A program made the position numbers and the translations under genes. Of a DNA stretch of 64,000 nucleotides, positions 1 through 10,322 are shown piece after piece. The notes beneath the pieces are model-generated. The model was not told the DNA's origin. It did no database searches and saw only the letters and a program-made list of their open reading frames with translations. Numbering within the stretch: position 1 is the stretch's first letter; every line of letters begins with the position of its first letter. This stretch comes from Trichopria drosophilae (lineage: Eukaryota; Arthropoda; Insecta; Hymenoptera; Diapriidae): contig CM059587.1 of the NCBI GenBank assembly GCA_030407085.1, positions 34,693,001 through 34,757,000 on the forward strand, in the 5' to 3' direction.

Positions 1-261
1 AGAATATTGAAATCAATGTGTATAAAGTGCAACTATGTCAAGAAAGTTTTGTGTCACCACTAGCTTTTTCAGTAATTGTTATTTTATTAATTACCCAATA
101 AGCACAGATTTTGAAAAAAGAATACTTTATGACTTCTCGAAAGTCCTCATGAAATTATATACTTATAGGGTATAAGAAGTAATAAAAACGAATTCTTTTA
201 TAACAAATTTGAGTTACTGACCGAGTTTCTCGCAAGCGCGCGAGTCTTAGGCAAGTTTGTA

Positions 262-637
262 TATAAGGAACCTCCAAAACAGTATACAGTAGTCCTTCCC
301 TTATTGTAATTTGTCCAGTCAGGCAAGATGGCGGCCTTCTTCCCTTATTCTAATTTTCCCCTCTCCCCCAGTACTTAGATTTGTAGTCTCACTTTTGTCT
401 CTTTTTCTTTTGTTGCGCATGCGCCGTTATTTGTATTTAAAAAATCCACACGTCAACACACGCCAGTGGGGAGAACGCGTGAGAGGAAATATTAGAATAG
501 GAGAAGAGAAAAAATTAGAATAAGGGAAGACATTAGAATATGGGAAATTAGAATAAGGGAAGGAGTACTGTATGTGGTGTGTAACATACAGCATGCCGCG
601 TGTTGTGTACTGTTAGTACTCTTGGAGGTTCCTTATA
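262..637. mobile_element. Outer inverted-repeat MITE enclosing a pogo-like MITE
   Basis: A 16-bp inverted repeat reading ataaggaacctcca lies at about 262-277 and returns as its complement at 622-637. Everything between, including the inner TA-flanked element at 287-570, is non-coding. The spacing suggests one MITE inserted in or next to the end of another. No transposase reading frame is visible, so this is a non-autonomous element or foldback. Confidence 0.55.
287..570. mobile_element. Pogo-like MITE, family A, copy 1
   Basis: The element starts CAGTAGTCCTTCCC right after a TA and ends with the inverted counterpart GGGAAGGAGTACTG right before a TA, giving a TA target-site duplication as in the Tc1/mariner/pogo superfamily. 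Terminal repeats extend about 25 bp through TTATTSTAATTT. The interior has a GCGCATGCGC motif and no convincing protein. A second copy with the same ends and interior motif lies at 24999-25229. Confidence 0.7.
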
Positions 638-1871
638 ATTCTCTCAAAATTAATTCCATACTTATTATTATACTTATCCAATAAAAGAATTCTTTATGAA
701 TACTTAGTTATGGTTTGTGAAGAACATTTTTATAAAATGCGTTTAAAAAAGCATTCGTATCTAACTCTTATTTTAATAACTATAGCGGATATTCGTTTTT
801 TTAAGCATTCACAAAGAATTCTTCTTTCATAAAAGCTTCAAGAAGTATTCTTTTTGAATATTTCAAAATTTCTTTTTGCTTAAAATATTTTCTTTGAATA
901 AAACGAACTTGCATGTGAATGTAAAAGACAAGTGTTTATAATATAAATAGTCTTCTAACAAAACAATATCTGTAATATATCATTTAATTTTTGGAAAATA
1001 AATTTTTATATGCTAAGGGCCGTGTAATATCAATTTCAATAAGTTACATATTCCACTTACCCGCGCCCCTCATCCTAAGATATACGGTCGGTTCTTTCAA
1101 GATGGCGGACGTTTGTCCAAAGTCATAGCCCTTCATTATCCCCACTTGCGTAACTTTGTTCGTATTCGTGCAATGGGTGCTCTGTGCGTAAGTGGCGCGC
1201 GAGACGAGAATAGCTCAGCGGGACAATGTGGTGGGAGAAGGAGAGGAAGAGGCTGGTATAACTTTGGACAAGGCATATATAACTTAGGATAGGTATATAT
1301 ATATCTTTGGACGGTATAACTTAGGGAAATAACTAATGTACTGATATTTTTTTCTGATGTGGGCATGCACACTGTTTGGCTATATTTTTATTTATTAAAT
1401 TTACATATATAGACACAGCACAAAAAAGTACTATTAATATTGTTTGATATACTAATAAGGAAGATTACAATTTATCATATTATGTACATCCAAATGGCAT
1501 GTTAGTTTATGTTTTATTATTTATGGGTATAGGACTTTTGGGCGCCGGTGCTCTAGTTTTCTTTGTTCGGGATCACTCCATTCGATTGTTGTAGCGTGGA
1601 AAATGGTTATTTGTGTTGGTTTTAAATCTGTTGTCTTCGGTCGATCGGTGAGTACTTGTTATATTTAGGAACTCTTGTTCTTTTCGTCTTGCTCCTTTTC
1701 CCATGAACATATGACGTTCAGAATACCCCATGACTCTTCCGCACATAATGTCGACATATTTCATATTGTTTTGATTATCTGAATGATTAGAATTCACTGG
1801 CGGTAGATTTCTACGTATTGCATTCCTAAAATCAAATGCAAGAGATTATTTTACAGCAAATGTAATAAATA
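638..1871. other. Gene-free AT-rich stretch with a GC-richer patch
   Basis: No gene is seen. Between about 1040 and 1330 the base composition becomes GC-richer, and the short phrase 'ggtataactttgg/ggtataacttagg' recurs two or three times with TATATA runs between, probably a decayed repeat. The short open frames here carry no recognisable domain. Confidence 0.4.
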
Positions 1872-1969
1872 TAGTAGTCCCCTCTTAAGTCATATGCTTA
1901 AGGGAAACGAGATGGGGCGCCTTCCTTTAAGTCATATTTCCCCTCACCTCCCACCTATTCAATTTGTTC

Positions 1970-2210
<241 letters not shown>

Positions 2211-3701
2211 GTTCGGCTTCAGGAAGGGTCGCTCAAACATTGATGCATTCGACCGGGTGAAGACGTTGGCCGCTAACGCCATCAGTGGCAGTCGGAATAC
2301 CAAGCGAATGTGTGCCATCATCACGCTTGATATCAAGAACGCCTTTAACTCGGCCCGATGGGATTGCATCATGCTAGCCTTAGAAGAACTCAAGGTACCA
2401 ATTTACCTTAGAAGGGTCATCTCTAGCTACCTGTCAGCCCGGACCCTGTTTTATGACACCGATGACGGCAGGCGCTCCCACAACATCACAGGAGGCGTGC
2501 CGCAGGGTTCGGTCCTAGGTCCCTTGCTCTGGAACGTCATGTATGACGGATTGCTCAAACAATCACTTCCAGAAGGGGTGACTATGGTAGCCTATGCCGA
2601 CGACGTTGCACTTATCGTCGTCACAAAAACCATAGAGGAGGTCCAATACCTCGGAGATGACGCTATTGAGGTGGTAGCTAGCTGGTTGAGAAACTACGGA
2701 CTCTGCCTGGCGGCTGAGAAAACGGAGGCGGTGCTCATCTCTCGTACTAAGAAGAGAATGTACGCTACCTTCACGGTCGAGGATAAGGGGATCAGAACGA
2801 AAGACACCATTAAATACCTTGGTGTTATGCTCGACGCGCGATTGTCGTTCAAAGACCATCTGCAGTATGCAGGCACAAAAGCGCTAAAAGTGGCTCGCGT
2901 TCTGGGGTATATTATGCCCAATATAGGGGGACCAAAACAATACCGTCGATCCCTCCTTGCTTCAGTGGTGAGCTCTGTAATTCTTTACGGAGCCCCCGTC
3001 TGGGAGAACGCCATTGCAAGCAAGAAAAGCTATGGAGCCACTTGCCGACGGGCCTGCAGGACAGTAGCGCTAAGAGTGGCCCGAGCGTATCGTACCGTGT
3101 CCGACATTGCCCTCTCAGTAATCTCGGGATTCCCCCCCCCTTAGATCTAATGGCAGCTGGGAGGGCTGAAAAGTACCGTGAAGTTAGGAGTGTAGGCCAA
3201 GAATTGGCAAATGTCTCGGGAGGCCAAAGCAAATGGTCCGAAAGACTACTTGCCGAGTGGCAGCAACGATGGGACTCAGCAGCCAAAGGGCGCTGGACCC
3301 ACCGTCTCATCCCGAATGTGGCGAAGTGGACAGGCAGAGACCACGGATTCGTCACATTCCATCTGACCCAGGTACTTACTGGGCACGGCTGTTTCCGCAG
3401 CTACCTCCATCGAATCCGCGTGTACGAAAACGCGGAGTGCCCGGTGTGCCCTGGCGTGGGCGAGGATGTGGAACACGCCATCTTCCACTGTCCACGGTTC
3501 GCAGACGAGCGGAAACCGCTGCACAAATTTGGAGAAGACCCAATAACACCCGAGCGATTGGGTAGGGTCCTACTCCTCTCACAGGAAGGATGGGACGCAG
3601 TGGTCCAACTCGCCACGTCCATCGTGGAGCAGCTGAGTGCTATCCGCAAAAACGAGGAGGGACGGATAGAAATACCATCACCTATCCGTCATGCGCCATG
3701 A
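2211..3701 (+). pseudogene. R1-clade ORF2 fragment: reverse transcriptase and CCHC end, frameshifted
   Basis: Translation opens with FGFRKGRS (RT fingers, nt 2212 on). It continues with TLDIKNAF (motif A, Asp at 2329-2331), GGVPQGSVLGP (motif B) and YADD (catalytic motif C, 2593-2604), then KYLGVMLD and ILYGAPVW in the thumb/connection region. The frame closes at 3144 because of a 9-C run at 3132-3140. One frame over, translation resumes as PPLDLMAAGRAEKYREV and runs to a stop at 3701. That part contains a Cys-x2-Cys-x8-His-x4-Cys knuckle at 3438-3491 typical of R1-like ORF2 ends. Catalytic residues look intact, but the missing N-terminus and the shift mean no complete protein. The shift could be a homopolymer sequencing error. 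In life this protein reverse-transcribes its own RNA at a nicked chromosomal target. Confidence 0.88.
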
Positions 3702-3888
3702 TATCGGTGAAGAGCCTCTCGGGGCTTAGGCTGCCTTCCTGGAAGTAATGCCTTAAGGCGGTTCCCGGGAATGGACAAAACAGCCTTATGCAGCGGTGGT
3801 TTTAGCGGATGAGAGCTCCGCACTTCTGCTGGCACCGGCCGGAAGAGAAGGCTGGTAGAGCTTTCCATCGTCGCGTCGGAAAAAAAAA
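2211..3888 (+). mobile_element. 5'-truncated R1-clade non-LTR retrotransposon inserted in (CA)n
   Basis: The fragment begins abruptly in the fingers of the reverse transcriptase and runs through the RT, the C-terminal zinc knuckle, a stop at 3701 and about 185 bp of 3' UTR. It closes with an A-run at 3880-3888. The ORF1 protein, the endonuclease and the RT N-terminus are missing, a typical 5' truncation. CA repeats of the same strand orientation abut both ends. That is how the R1-clade families Waldo and Mino, which insert into simple repeats, are reported to sit. Assignment to R1 rests on the RT motifs and the Cys-His end. A clade-level tree would be needed to name the family. Confidence 0.85.
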
Positions 3889-3889
3889 T

Positions 3890-3920
<31 letters not shown>

Positions 3921-3941
3921 GCACGCACACACACGCACGCA

Positions 3942-3973
<32 letters not shown>

Positions 3974-3974
3974 C
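3889..3974. repeat. (CA)n / (CACG)n microsatellite, 3' side of R1 element
   Basis: About 85 bp of CA and CACG repeat directly follow the A-run of the retrotransposon, in the same strand orientation as the array at 1970-2210. This is consistent with one older array split by the insertion. Confidence 0.95.
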
Positions 3975-4138
3975 CTACAGTGGTACAGCGGGAGCCTTTC
4001 AATTAGCGAGTGGTGGGAGAATCCCTCAGGGGAAAAATATTACTCAGAGGAAGGGAAATATATGTGTTAGGGGGATAAGATATAGGGGAAGATGACTTAA
4101 GGGGGGGCTACTGTACAAGTTCTTAAAATTTTGTTAAT

Positions 4139-4533
4139 TTACCAGTTATCCTCATCTGAATCATCTTTCACTATGAACTTTTTTCGGTTTTTCTCCCGGA
4201 GTTCACGTTCTTTACTTTCAATTTGTGCTGAACAAATGCTATTAACTATTGCTTGAGTCATAGCTTCTTCTTCTGCTGCCCTATTAATTTGTAAACCTTG
4301 TGCATTCGGAAACAAAACCTGTCGAACATTGGTATTCCAAACATTTGGAGTAGGATTCTCTGATACTTCAGACTTTTTCTGTTCAGTTTGAGTAGGGAGG
4401 TTCGTCAAAGAGTTCGCTGAAATAAAACCATTCTCTCGATTTTCTTCTTTTGACTTCCGTTTAGATTTTCGCTTTTTTTTTTATTCTTACCTACAATAGA
4501 ATGTTTTTTTTTTATTTTCGGCCACACTTGCAT
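4139..4533 (-). CDS. Candidate small two-exon gene, lysine-rich N-terminus and acidic tail (hypothetical)
   Basis: On the minus strand an ATG at 4533-4531 opens MQVWPKIKKKHSIV. A strong donor (G|GTAAGA, GT at 4490-4489) and acceptor (TTTATTTCAG, AG at 4418-4417) define a 74-nt intron with matching phase. The second exon (4416-4139) continues ANSLTNLPTQ and ends in VKDDSDEDNW, giving about 106 aa. Read without splicing, the intron is open for 'KRKSKRKSKEENRENGF' in the downstream frame but is one base out of frame across an A10 run. The second exon has non-repetitive composition, a charged helix-like stretch (ESKERELREKNRKK) and an acidic C-terminus, unlike the surrounding random frames. A possible upstream acceptor at 4570-4568 may mark a 5' UTR exon. 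I do not recognise the family. It could also be the last exons of a larger minus-strand gene or a decayed copy. It lies between two MITEs (ending 4113, starting 4595). Confidence 0.45.
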
Positions 4534-4594
4534 TGTGGAGGTTGTTTCACTTCGAATCTGGCTTTTCCTACAAATCGAAATGAAAACAATGTTA

Positions 4595-4959
4595 CATTAG
4601 AGTCCCGATATAATTGCATCTCGCTACATTTACTTCCCAGCATATTTGTCCGCTTCCGACGCTGTATATTTACCTGCCACCGCTCTCTTTTTCCCCCACC
4701 TTGCTGGCTCGGCCTCATGAAGGCCCTGCTGAGATGTCATTAACATAACGCGACTGAGGAGAGTGGGAGAATCGAAGGCCTGGAATCCCACTCCCCTCAG
4801 TCGTGTTATGTTTATGAAGTCACAGCAGGTCCTTCCTGAGGTCCCAGTCCTCAAGTGGGGGAAAAAGAGAGCGGCGATAGGTAAATATAATGAGACTAAA
4901 CCGGGCAAATATGGCGGAACGTAAATATAGCGAGTCGCAATTATACCGGGACTCTACTG
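4595..4959. mobile_element. Foldback pogo-like MITE, family B, copy 1
   Basis: It begins CATTAGAGTCCCGATATA after TA and ends TATACCGGGACTCTACTG. Nearly the whole 365 bp is one long imperfect palindrome: for example CTCTTTTTCCCCCAC pairs with GTGGGGGAAAAAGAG, and the centre near 4785 is a gactgaggagagtggga / tcccactcccctcagtc hairpin. No protein is encoded. The TA at the right end has mutated to GA. The copy at 25485-25735 shares the ends and right half. Confidence 0.75.
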
Positions 4960-5039
4960 GATACGTTCGTTTGAGATTCATGTAAGTTTATATAGATAGT
5001 ACATTTTTTAACAAATACAAATGATACAAATGTCATACA

Positions 5040-5158
5040 TGTGAAACTACTATAAGTGACCAATAAACAAAAAGATTTATTAAAGATGTCTAAAAGATGT
5101 CCTTCAATCCGTCAAAGATATCTTAAAAGTGTTGAAAAGATCTTTGAAATAGTTATTT
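5040..5158. repeat. Degenerate 'aaagatgtcttaaa' tandem repeat
   Basis: Variants of a 10-20 bp unit (aaagatgtctaaaagatgtcc, aaagatatcttaaaag) are strung together. The same unit recurs at 5440-5515, 6205-6285 and 6470-6640 in one or other orientation. It is probably a decayed minisatellite carried by a repeat family. Confidence 0.5.
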
Positions 5159-5450
5159 TTGTATCAAGGACGTAAGATGGAGTTTTACGCCACGACAATA
5201 GAACCCGAGGGACGGCGAAGCCGGCTTGAAGTTCACGAGGATGAAAATTCTACGCCTGAGATTCAAACATTGTTTTTTGATGAAGTAGGGGTACAATATT
5301 TTACGCCTCGATTTGCGGGCCTAAAATGTCAATTTCCCGCCTCCGTGGGCGTAAAATTTATTTTAGGCGCCAGGAGGCGTGAAATAGGCATTTTACGCCC
5401 GTAAATGAGGATGTAAAATGACCATTTTACGCCTACTGCATCAAAAATAT
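5159..5450. repeat. gtaaaat/attttac palindromic-repeat element, copy 1
   Basis: The block is built from paired inverted words: TTTTACGCC and GGCGTAAAA occur repeatedly, separated by GC-richer phrases such as gggacggcgaagccggc. Its left part reads as the complement of the right part of the element at 28920-29290, down to 'gtatcaaggacgtaagatggag' versus 'ctccattttacgcccgtgatac'. No protein is supported; the 81-aa open frame over it is an artefact of the repeat. Confidence 0.55.
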
Positions 5451-5517
5451 CTTTTAAATGCCTTACGCAACAATCTCGGACATCTTGTAGATATATCGAA
5501 AATATATTTTAAAAGAA

Positions 5518-5668
5518 TCTGTCATCGGGACACCTCTGTATTTGCTTATAAATATCTAATAACGCCAAAGCTCAGGTGGTTCGGATTCCACCTTCATAAA
5601 CTGTAGGTCCCTTCGCGATTTAGCCCCATATGGGTTCATAAAAGTCGACGTAAAATAATATAAAAAAA
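5518..5668 (+). mobile_element. 5'-truncated tRNA-derived SINE with target-site duplication
   Basis: The 151-bp body (TCTGTCATCGGGACACCTCT ... ggttcggattccaccttcataaac ... gtcgacgtaaaataat plus an A-tail) matches the complement of the SINE at 16698-16936 but lacks the tRNA-like head. It is bracketed by a perfect 14-bp direct repeat ATATTTTAAAAGAA at 5504-5517 and 5669-5682, the signature of LINE-driven retrotransposition. Confidence 0.85.
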
Positions 5669-6013
5669 ATATTTTAAAAGAAAATTAACCGACACATTAA
5701 AAAACGTAAAAGAATTTTGATAATTATTGCAGCTCTGTTTATTTTTAAATCAGTTTAACATTTATTATTCTATGTACTATAAGTTTACATGAGAATATCA
5801 TATGGTATTTTTATATAATTTTAAACCCTCGAATACAAACAACTTAAGTAAACAAATAAGGAAAAATGTTGTCCTGAGGGGGAATGGAACTTTAGGGTCT
5901 TTGGTTTAGTAGCAACAGAGAAAGCACCAAAATAATTGAACGTTCTCATAAAATAATATAAAGATAACATAATGTTACAAAAAAAACAGAAAAAATACAT
6001 CAATTTCGCGTGC

Positions 6014-6640
6014 GAAACATAAGGTGCGATCGATTTGGACTCTTTTATAGTGCGTTCGGTATATCATACGGTTAAACTGCGGAAAGGGGTACCTTAGCCC
6101 CTTACAATATACCGAACGAACGATAAAAAGAACCTATGTACATAAATCGAACGCATAGACCAGGTGAAATTTGTGCGCATGCGCAATATCAGTGTTTCAT
6201 TAGGGACGTTAAGATGTCTTTACAAAAGACGTCATATAGATGTCTTACTAACAGATATCTTTCAAATATCTGGCAGACATGCATTCGTGGAAATGTTTAT
6301 GTATTGGGTAAATGCCTTAGAACACAAATGTGCAAGTTAGTCAATAAAACACAAATTTATATGTGAGATACATACGGCGCGATGGACTTCAATACGGCAG
6401 CCACGTTGATCACAAACAGGGAGCGCGGAAAAGAATTTGCGCGCACGCGCAATATCGGCATTAAGTAAAGAGATCTTTGAGATATGTACCTTTCTCTCCA
6501 AGATATTTTTACAAAAGACGTCTTTTAGATCTCTTTTGGATAGACATCTTTCGAATATATATCTTTCAGAAATCTTTTGCAAAATATCTTGAAAAAAGAT
6601 GTCTTTTAGATGTATTTGCTCAAGACATCTTTCATAAAAA
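6014..6640. repeat. Partial duplication with short TIR element and degenerate repeats
   Basis: The phrases 'rtttgygcgcaygcgcaatatc' (about 6167 and 6436) and 'catacggcgcgat / aaggtgcgatcgat' occur twice, about 270 bp apart, each followed by 'agatgtctttt'-type repeats. Within it, 6053-6120 is a tiny inverted-repeat element (gcgttcggtatat / atataccgaacga). The 112-aa minus open frame here translates the degenerate repeat and is not a gene. Confidence 0.45.
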
Positions 6641-6938
6641 TCACTTGTTTCCGAAAATTCTCTGTCAATGCTCAATTATTTTTTTTGTATTTTCTAGGAA
6701 ACCGTCTATACAGTCTATACCTTAAATAATAATATAATGAATATAATGTAATACCTTTTCAGAACTATCGCAGCCTTAGCAAAAATCAGAATATTACTTC
6801 ATAATAACGTTTAATACGTACAACATCTGGATTTACATCAAACTCTGCAAATTTGTTATCAGTCAAGAAATAGTCATTACGAGTCATCATATTGAAAGAA
6901 ATTTGATGAGATATTAATAAATATAAATTGAATATCTA

Positions 6939-7135
6939 TTAAGGGGGTTCTAAAGTGCTAGGCTGATAAGGTAGGAATTTTCAATAAAAAACGTAAATTA
7001 AAGATGACTGAATAAAATTTTTTAAATTCAGGCTCTATAAAGGCAATTCTAATTACTATAGACAGTTTCGTAGAAATTACCAAAGACATTAATTAAGAAC
7101 TAACAAAGAATTTTCGGAAATAAATAAATTGCCCC
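6939..7135. mobile_element. Half copy of TTAA-flanked GGGGGTTCTAAAG foldback MITE
   Basis: It starts TTAAGGGGGTTCTAAAGTGC and follows the left arm of the complete copy next to it (7136-7524) for about 190 bp, ending at the palindrome centre. The right arm is absent. This points to loss of one arm or a tandem insertion at the TTAA of the neighbour. Confidence 0.6.
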
Positions 7136-7524
7136 TTAAGGGGGTTCTAAAGTCGTCCGCCGGTAAGGAAGGAAATTTCACTAAAAAACCTAAATTAAAA
7201 ATGACTGAATAACATTTTCAAAATTCAGGCTCTGTAAAGGCAGTTTTAATTACTATAGATGGTTTCGTAGAAAATACCAGAGACATTAATTTATATAAGG
7301 AGAACTTACCGAGAATTTTCGGAAATAAATAAAAAGTACTTATTCCCGAAAACTCTCAGTCAGTTTTCCATTAATATCTTTGACATTTTCTAGAATACCG
7401 TCAATATTAATCAGAATTGCCTTTACAGAGCCCGAATTGTGAAACATCGATTCAGTCACTTTTTATTTACGCTTTTTGGTGAATATTCCTACCTTATCTG
7501 CAGAGCACTTTAGAACCCCCTTAA
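7136..7524. mobile_element. TTAA-flanked GGGGGTTCTAAAG foldback MITE, complete copy 1
   Basis: TTAAGGGGGTTCTAAAG opens the element and its complement CTTTAGAACCCCCTTAA closes it. The two arms, each about 190 bp, pair across a centre near 7330 (ttttcggaaataaat / attcccgaaaactc). Flanking TTAA suggests a piggyBac-type target, although the ends are G-rich rather than the usual CCC. It has no coding capacity. The sister copy is 29983-30360. Confidence 0.7.
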
Positions 7525-7582
7525 CGCGGTTCAGTAAATTTACCTTTATTAGGTACCCAGTTAACACCTAGACGTCTCAAAG

Positions 7583-8853
7583 TTAACATTAAAGTAAAAA
7601 AGATTTAAAAGTACTTAATTACTGTTAGAAAATAGAGTTAAAATTAAAATATTATGTAAATGTATAAATATGCCAATGTTAGGAAATTCGCTAAGTATGT
7701 CAAACGCAAAAAAACGTCTTAATGATGGGAAATAAGGAATCTTTGGAATGTATTTACGAAAATACAACAAGGGAAATTCAGGAAAGAAAACTATGACATA
7801 ATTACATAATTAGAAAATGCAGGACGTAAATAAAACGTTAGGTGAAAGCAAGGAGAGTTGCGGGGTTAACCTCAAAAGCGGCGGCCTATTGTGGTATGTA
7901 CGTTACTTCCATTATCTGTAATGCTATTATCGATAAAAAATGTATCTACATGTTTCTTTTATTTAGTGTTTCTGTGACAAAATGATTAAAAAATCACCCT
8001 AAATGTAATAATTGTATGCAGTTCCTTTTTGTGGACAAATCCAGTGTAATAAATTGCAAAAGACTAGATAATTCTGCGGAATCCACATCGATTATTTTAT
8101 ATATTCGCGCTTTCTAAATCTGCATTGCTACGTCGATAAAGTAAAGATCTGCATACCAAAACTGCGAAATTTTCGAATTTTTTTTGGAAAATGCATTTAC
8201 AATACTTTACGCAAAAATGCATATTACAAATAAAACACTGACAAATGCCACTAGAATTTTGAAAAAAAAAAGAATGACTATCGATTGTTGGACGCTTCGA
8301 TGTGAAATTTTCGGTCATTCGGCGCCGCCCGCGACGCGCAATGCGCGAATCTGTGCGAATCGGCCGGAATTTGAGACCCAGTTCATTTTCGTTATCGCGA
8401 ATATGTTCCTTTTCGCCCGACGCCGCAGGAATGGGGGAAAGACCTGAACAGCGTCGAAAATTCTCCGGCGTCGTTTCCAGTAAGTTCTGTGTTGAAAAAG
8501 CCCGTCAATTACATTAGTTAGTCCCCTATAGAAAAACGAATTAATAGGCCGCCACTTTTGAGGTTATGACGAACCCCGCAACTCTCCTTGCTTTCCCCTA
8601 ACGTTTTATTTACGTCCTGCATTTTCTAATTATGTAATTATGTCATAGTTTTCTTTCCTGAATTTCCCTTATTGTATTTTCGTAAATACATTCCAAAGAT
8701 TCCATATTTCCCGTCACTAAGTCGTCTTTTTGCGTTTGACATACTTAGCGAATTTCCTAACATTGGCATATTTATACATTTTAGTATTTTAATTTTAACT
8801 CCATTTTATAACAGTAATTTAGTACTTTTAAACCTTTATTACTTTAATATTAA
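7583..8853. mobile_element. 1.27-kb long-inverted-repeat element with GC-richer core
   Basis: Arms of about 310 bp (7583-7893 and 8545-8853) are near-identical inverted copies. Examples are gccaatgttaggaaattcgctaagta / tacttagcgaatttcctaacattggc and gcaaggagagttgcggggtt / aaccccgcaactctccttgc. TTAA lies at both tips. The unpaired core (7894-8544) contains a GC-rich patch around 8320-8480. Short open frames in the core and right arm carry no recognisable domain. The non-autonomous superfamily is undetermined; TTAA tips point to piggyBac-like. Confidence 0.7.
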
Positions 8854-10322
8854 ATGAAGGTAATGCAGAGTTGTTTAAAACAGCTTCGATGTTCGCAATG
8901 GAAATAATCAAGATAACATTAATAATTTCTTCTTGACATACATTGGAGTTTTTATCGGGGGCTCTTTGCCAATATTTTGTTTATGTTAAAGAAATTGGGA
9001 TATACATAAAGACGTTCCTGGTCCTCTATTTCTAATTATTACAGGACCTCCAATGTTTACGGAGCGTGATTAAAAATAAAAATATCAATTTTGTTTTAAA
9101 TATTAAATTATTCTGTTAAATTTTGTGTTACTTTTATGTTCATTGTAATAGGTCTATTGATTTTCCTACAACTATATTTAACATAGTATATCTCTTACTA
9201 CAAACCGTTTTCACCGTTATTCGAATTGAATGATATTATGTGCAATGTTTGTAGCTTTTTTTTTTAACAGTACTTTATCGATATTAAATGAAAAAAAATT
9301 AATTTATTGGCTCGTGTGTAATTAAAATATATTAAAAAAACTTTAATAAAACTATAAGAGAATGTAAATATTATGAATATAAATACGGAATCTTAAAAAT
9401 ACCTCCAAAATCGCCAAATATTTGGGCCGTATTGTAATTAAAAATAATTTAATAACGATAACGTTTTCGTGATTTATTATTGAAACTAACTTCTTAAGAT
9501 AATTTATAGTTTTAGTAATATATAAAATAAATATAAAGAGATATCCAATATTTGTTATTTGCTTAAGGTATATATAAGTTTTCTTAGAAATGTCACTTAT
9601 CTCTTATTTTATTTTTATTTCAATTAATTATATTTTTAATAAGATTGTAATCTTTCAATCATTACTTACAATTTGAAATGTTTTACTAATAATTCAATCT
9701 TGCATGAAAAGTAGAAAACCAATTTTTATAGATTGAATCAGAATATTTTTATCACCTACCTATTGGTAACGTACGTTTCCTGTATATATTTGTATTTCTT
9801 TTCTTCTCCTACTTTTTCCCACAATATATTTGTGTTTGTGTTATTATGAAATGATCAGGTATGCAGTTATACTATGTTAGTGTTCTTCAATGAATTGGAA
9901 ATTACTAAGGTAGAAGTGACACAGCAGAAAAGTATTCAATAGGACGGCAGTGTAAAGATATACAAAGGCGTTTAGAAATATGACATTGTACATTATGTAC
10001 AATTTTTTGGAAACATGAAAATCGGATAGGAATTTAAAAAAAAAAAAGTATTTTCACTTAAAAAGAGTATGCAATTTGCAACAACAAACATAAACTGGAT
10101 CGTTGATAAAGTCACTAAAAATTTATTGTCGAAAACAAAAGGAAATGGAAATTACTCCCAGTAGGGTATGAAAATCAAACAATTTAATAATCTAAGCAAT
10201 CAATTACCTTTCTAAATTGGAATATAATAAGGATAAATTCCCCCGAAACTGACGGTGTTCAGGTTTGGATTTTTTCTGCATTAAAATGGAATTGAACCTG
10301 AGCAATTTTAAATTCATGATAT
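8854..10322. other. AT-rich stretch, nothing recognised
   Basis: High A+T with homopolymer runs, no splice-flanked open frame, no palindrome longer than a few tens of bases, and no tRNA-like boxes seen. Confidence 0.5.

Noticed and set aside
4512..4567. Minus-strand frame ending KQPPQCKCGRK, looking like a zinc-binding end
   Set aside because: It stops at once, most of its upstream part is inside the MITE, and the competing frame with ATG at 4533 splices cleanly to the downstream exon.
6337..6675. 112-codon minus-strand frame
   Set aside because: It translates the degenerate agatgtctttt repeat and runs into the small duplicated block; periodic Lys-Asp-Ile-Phe composition.
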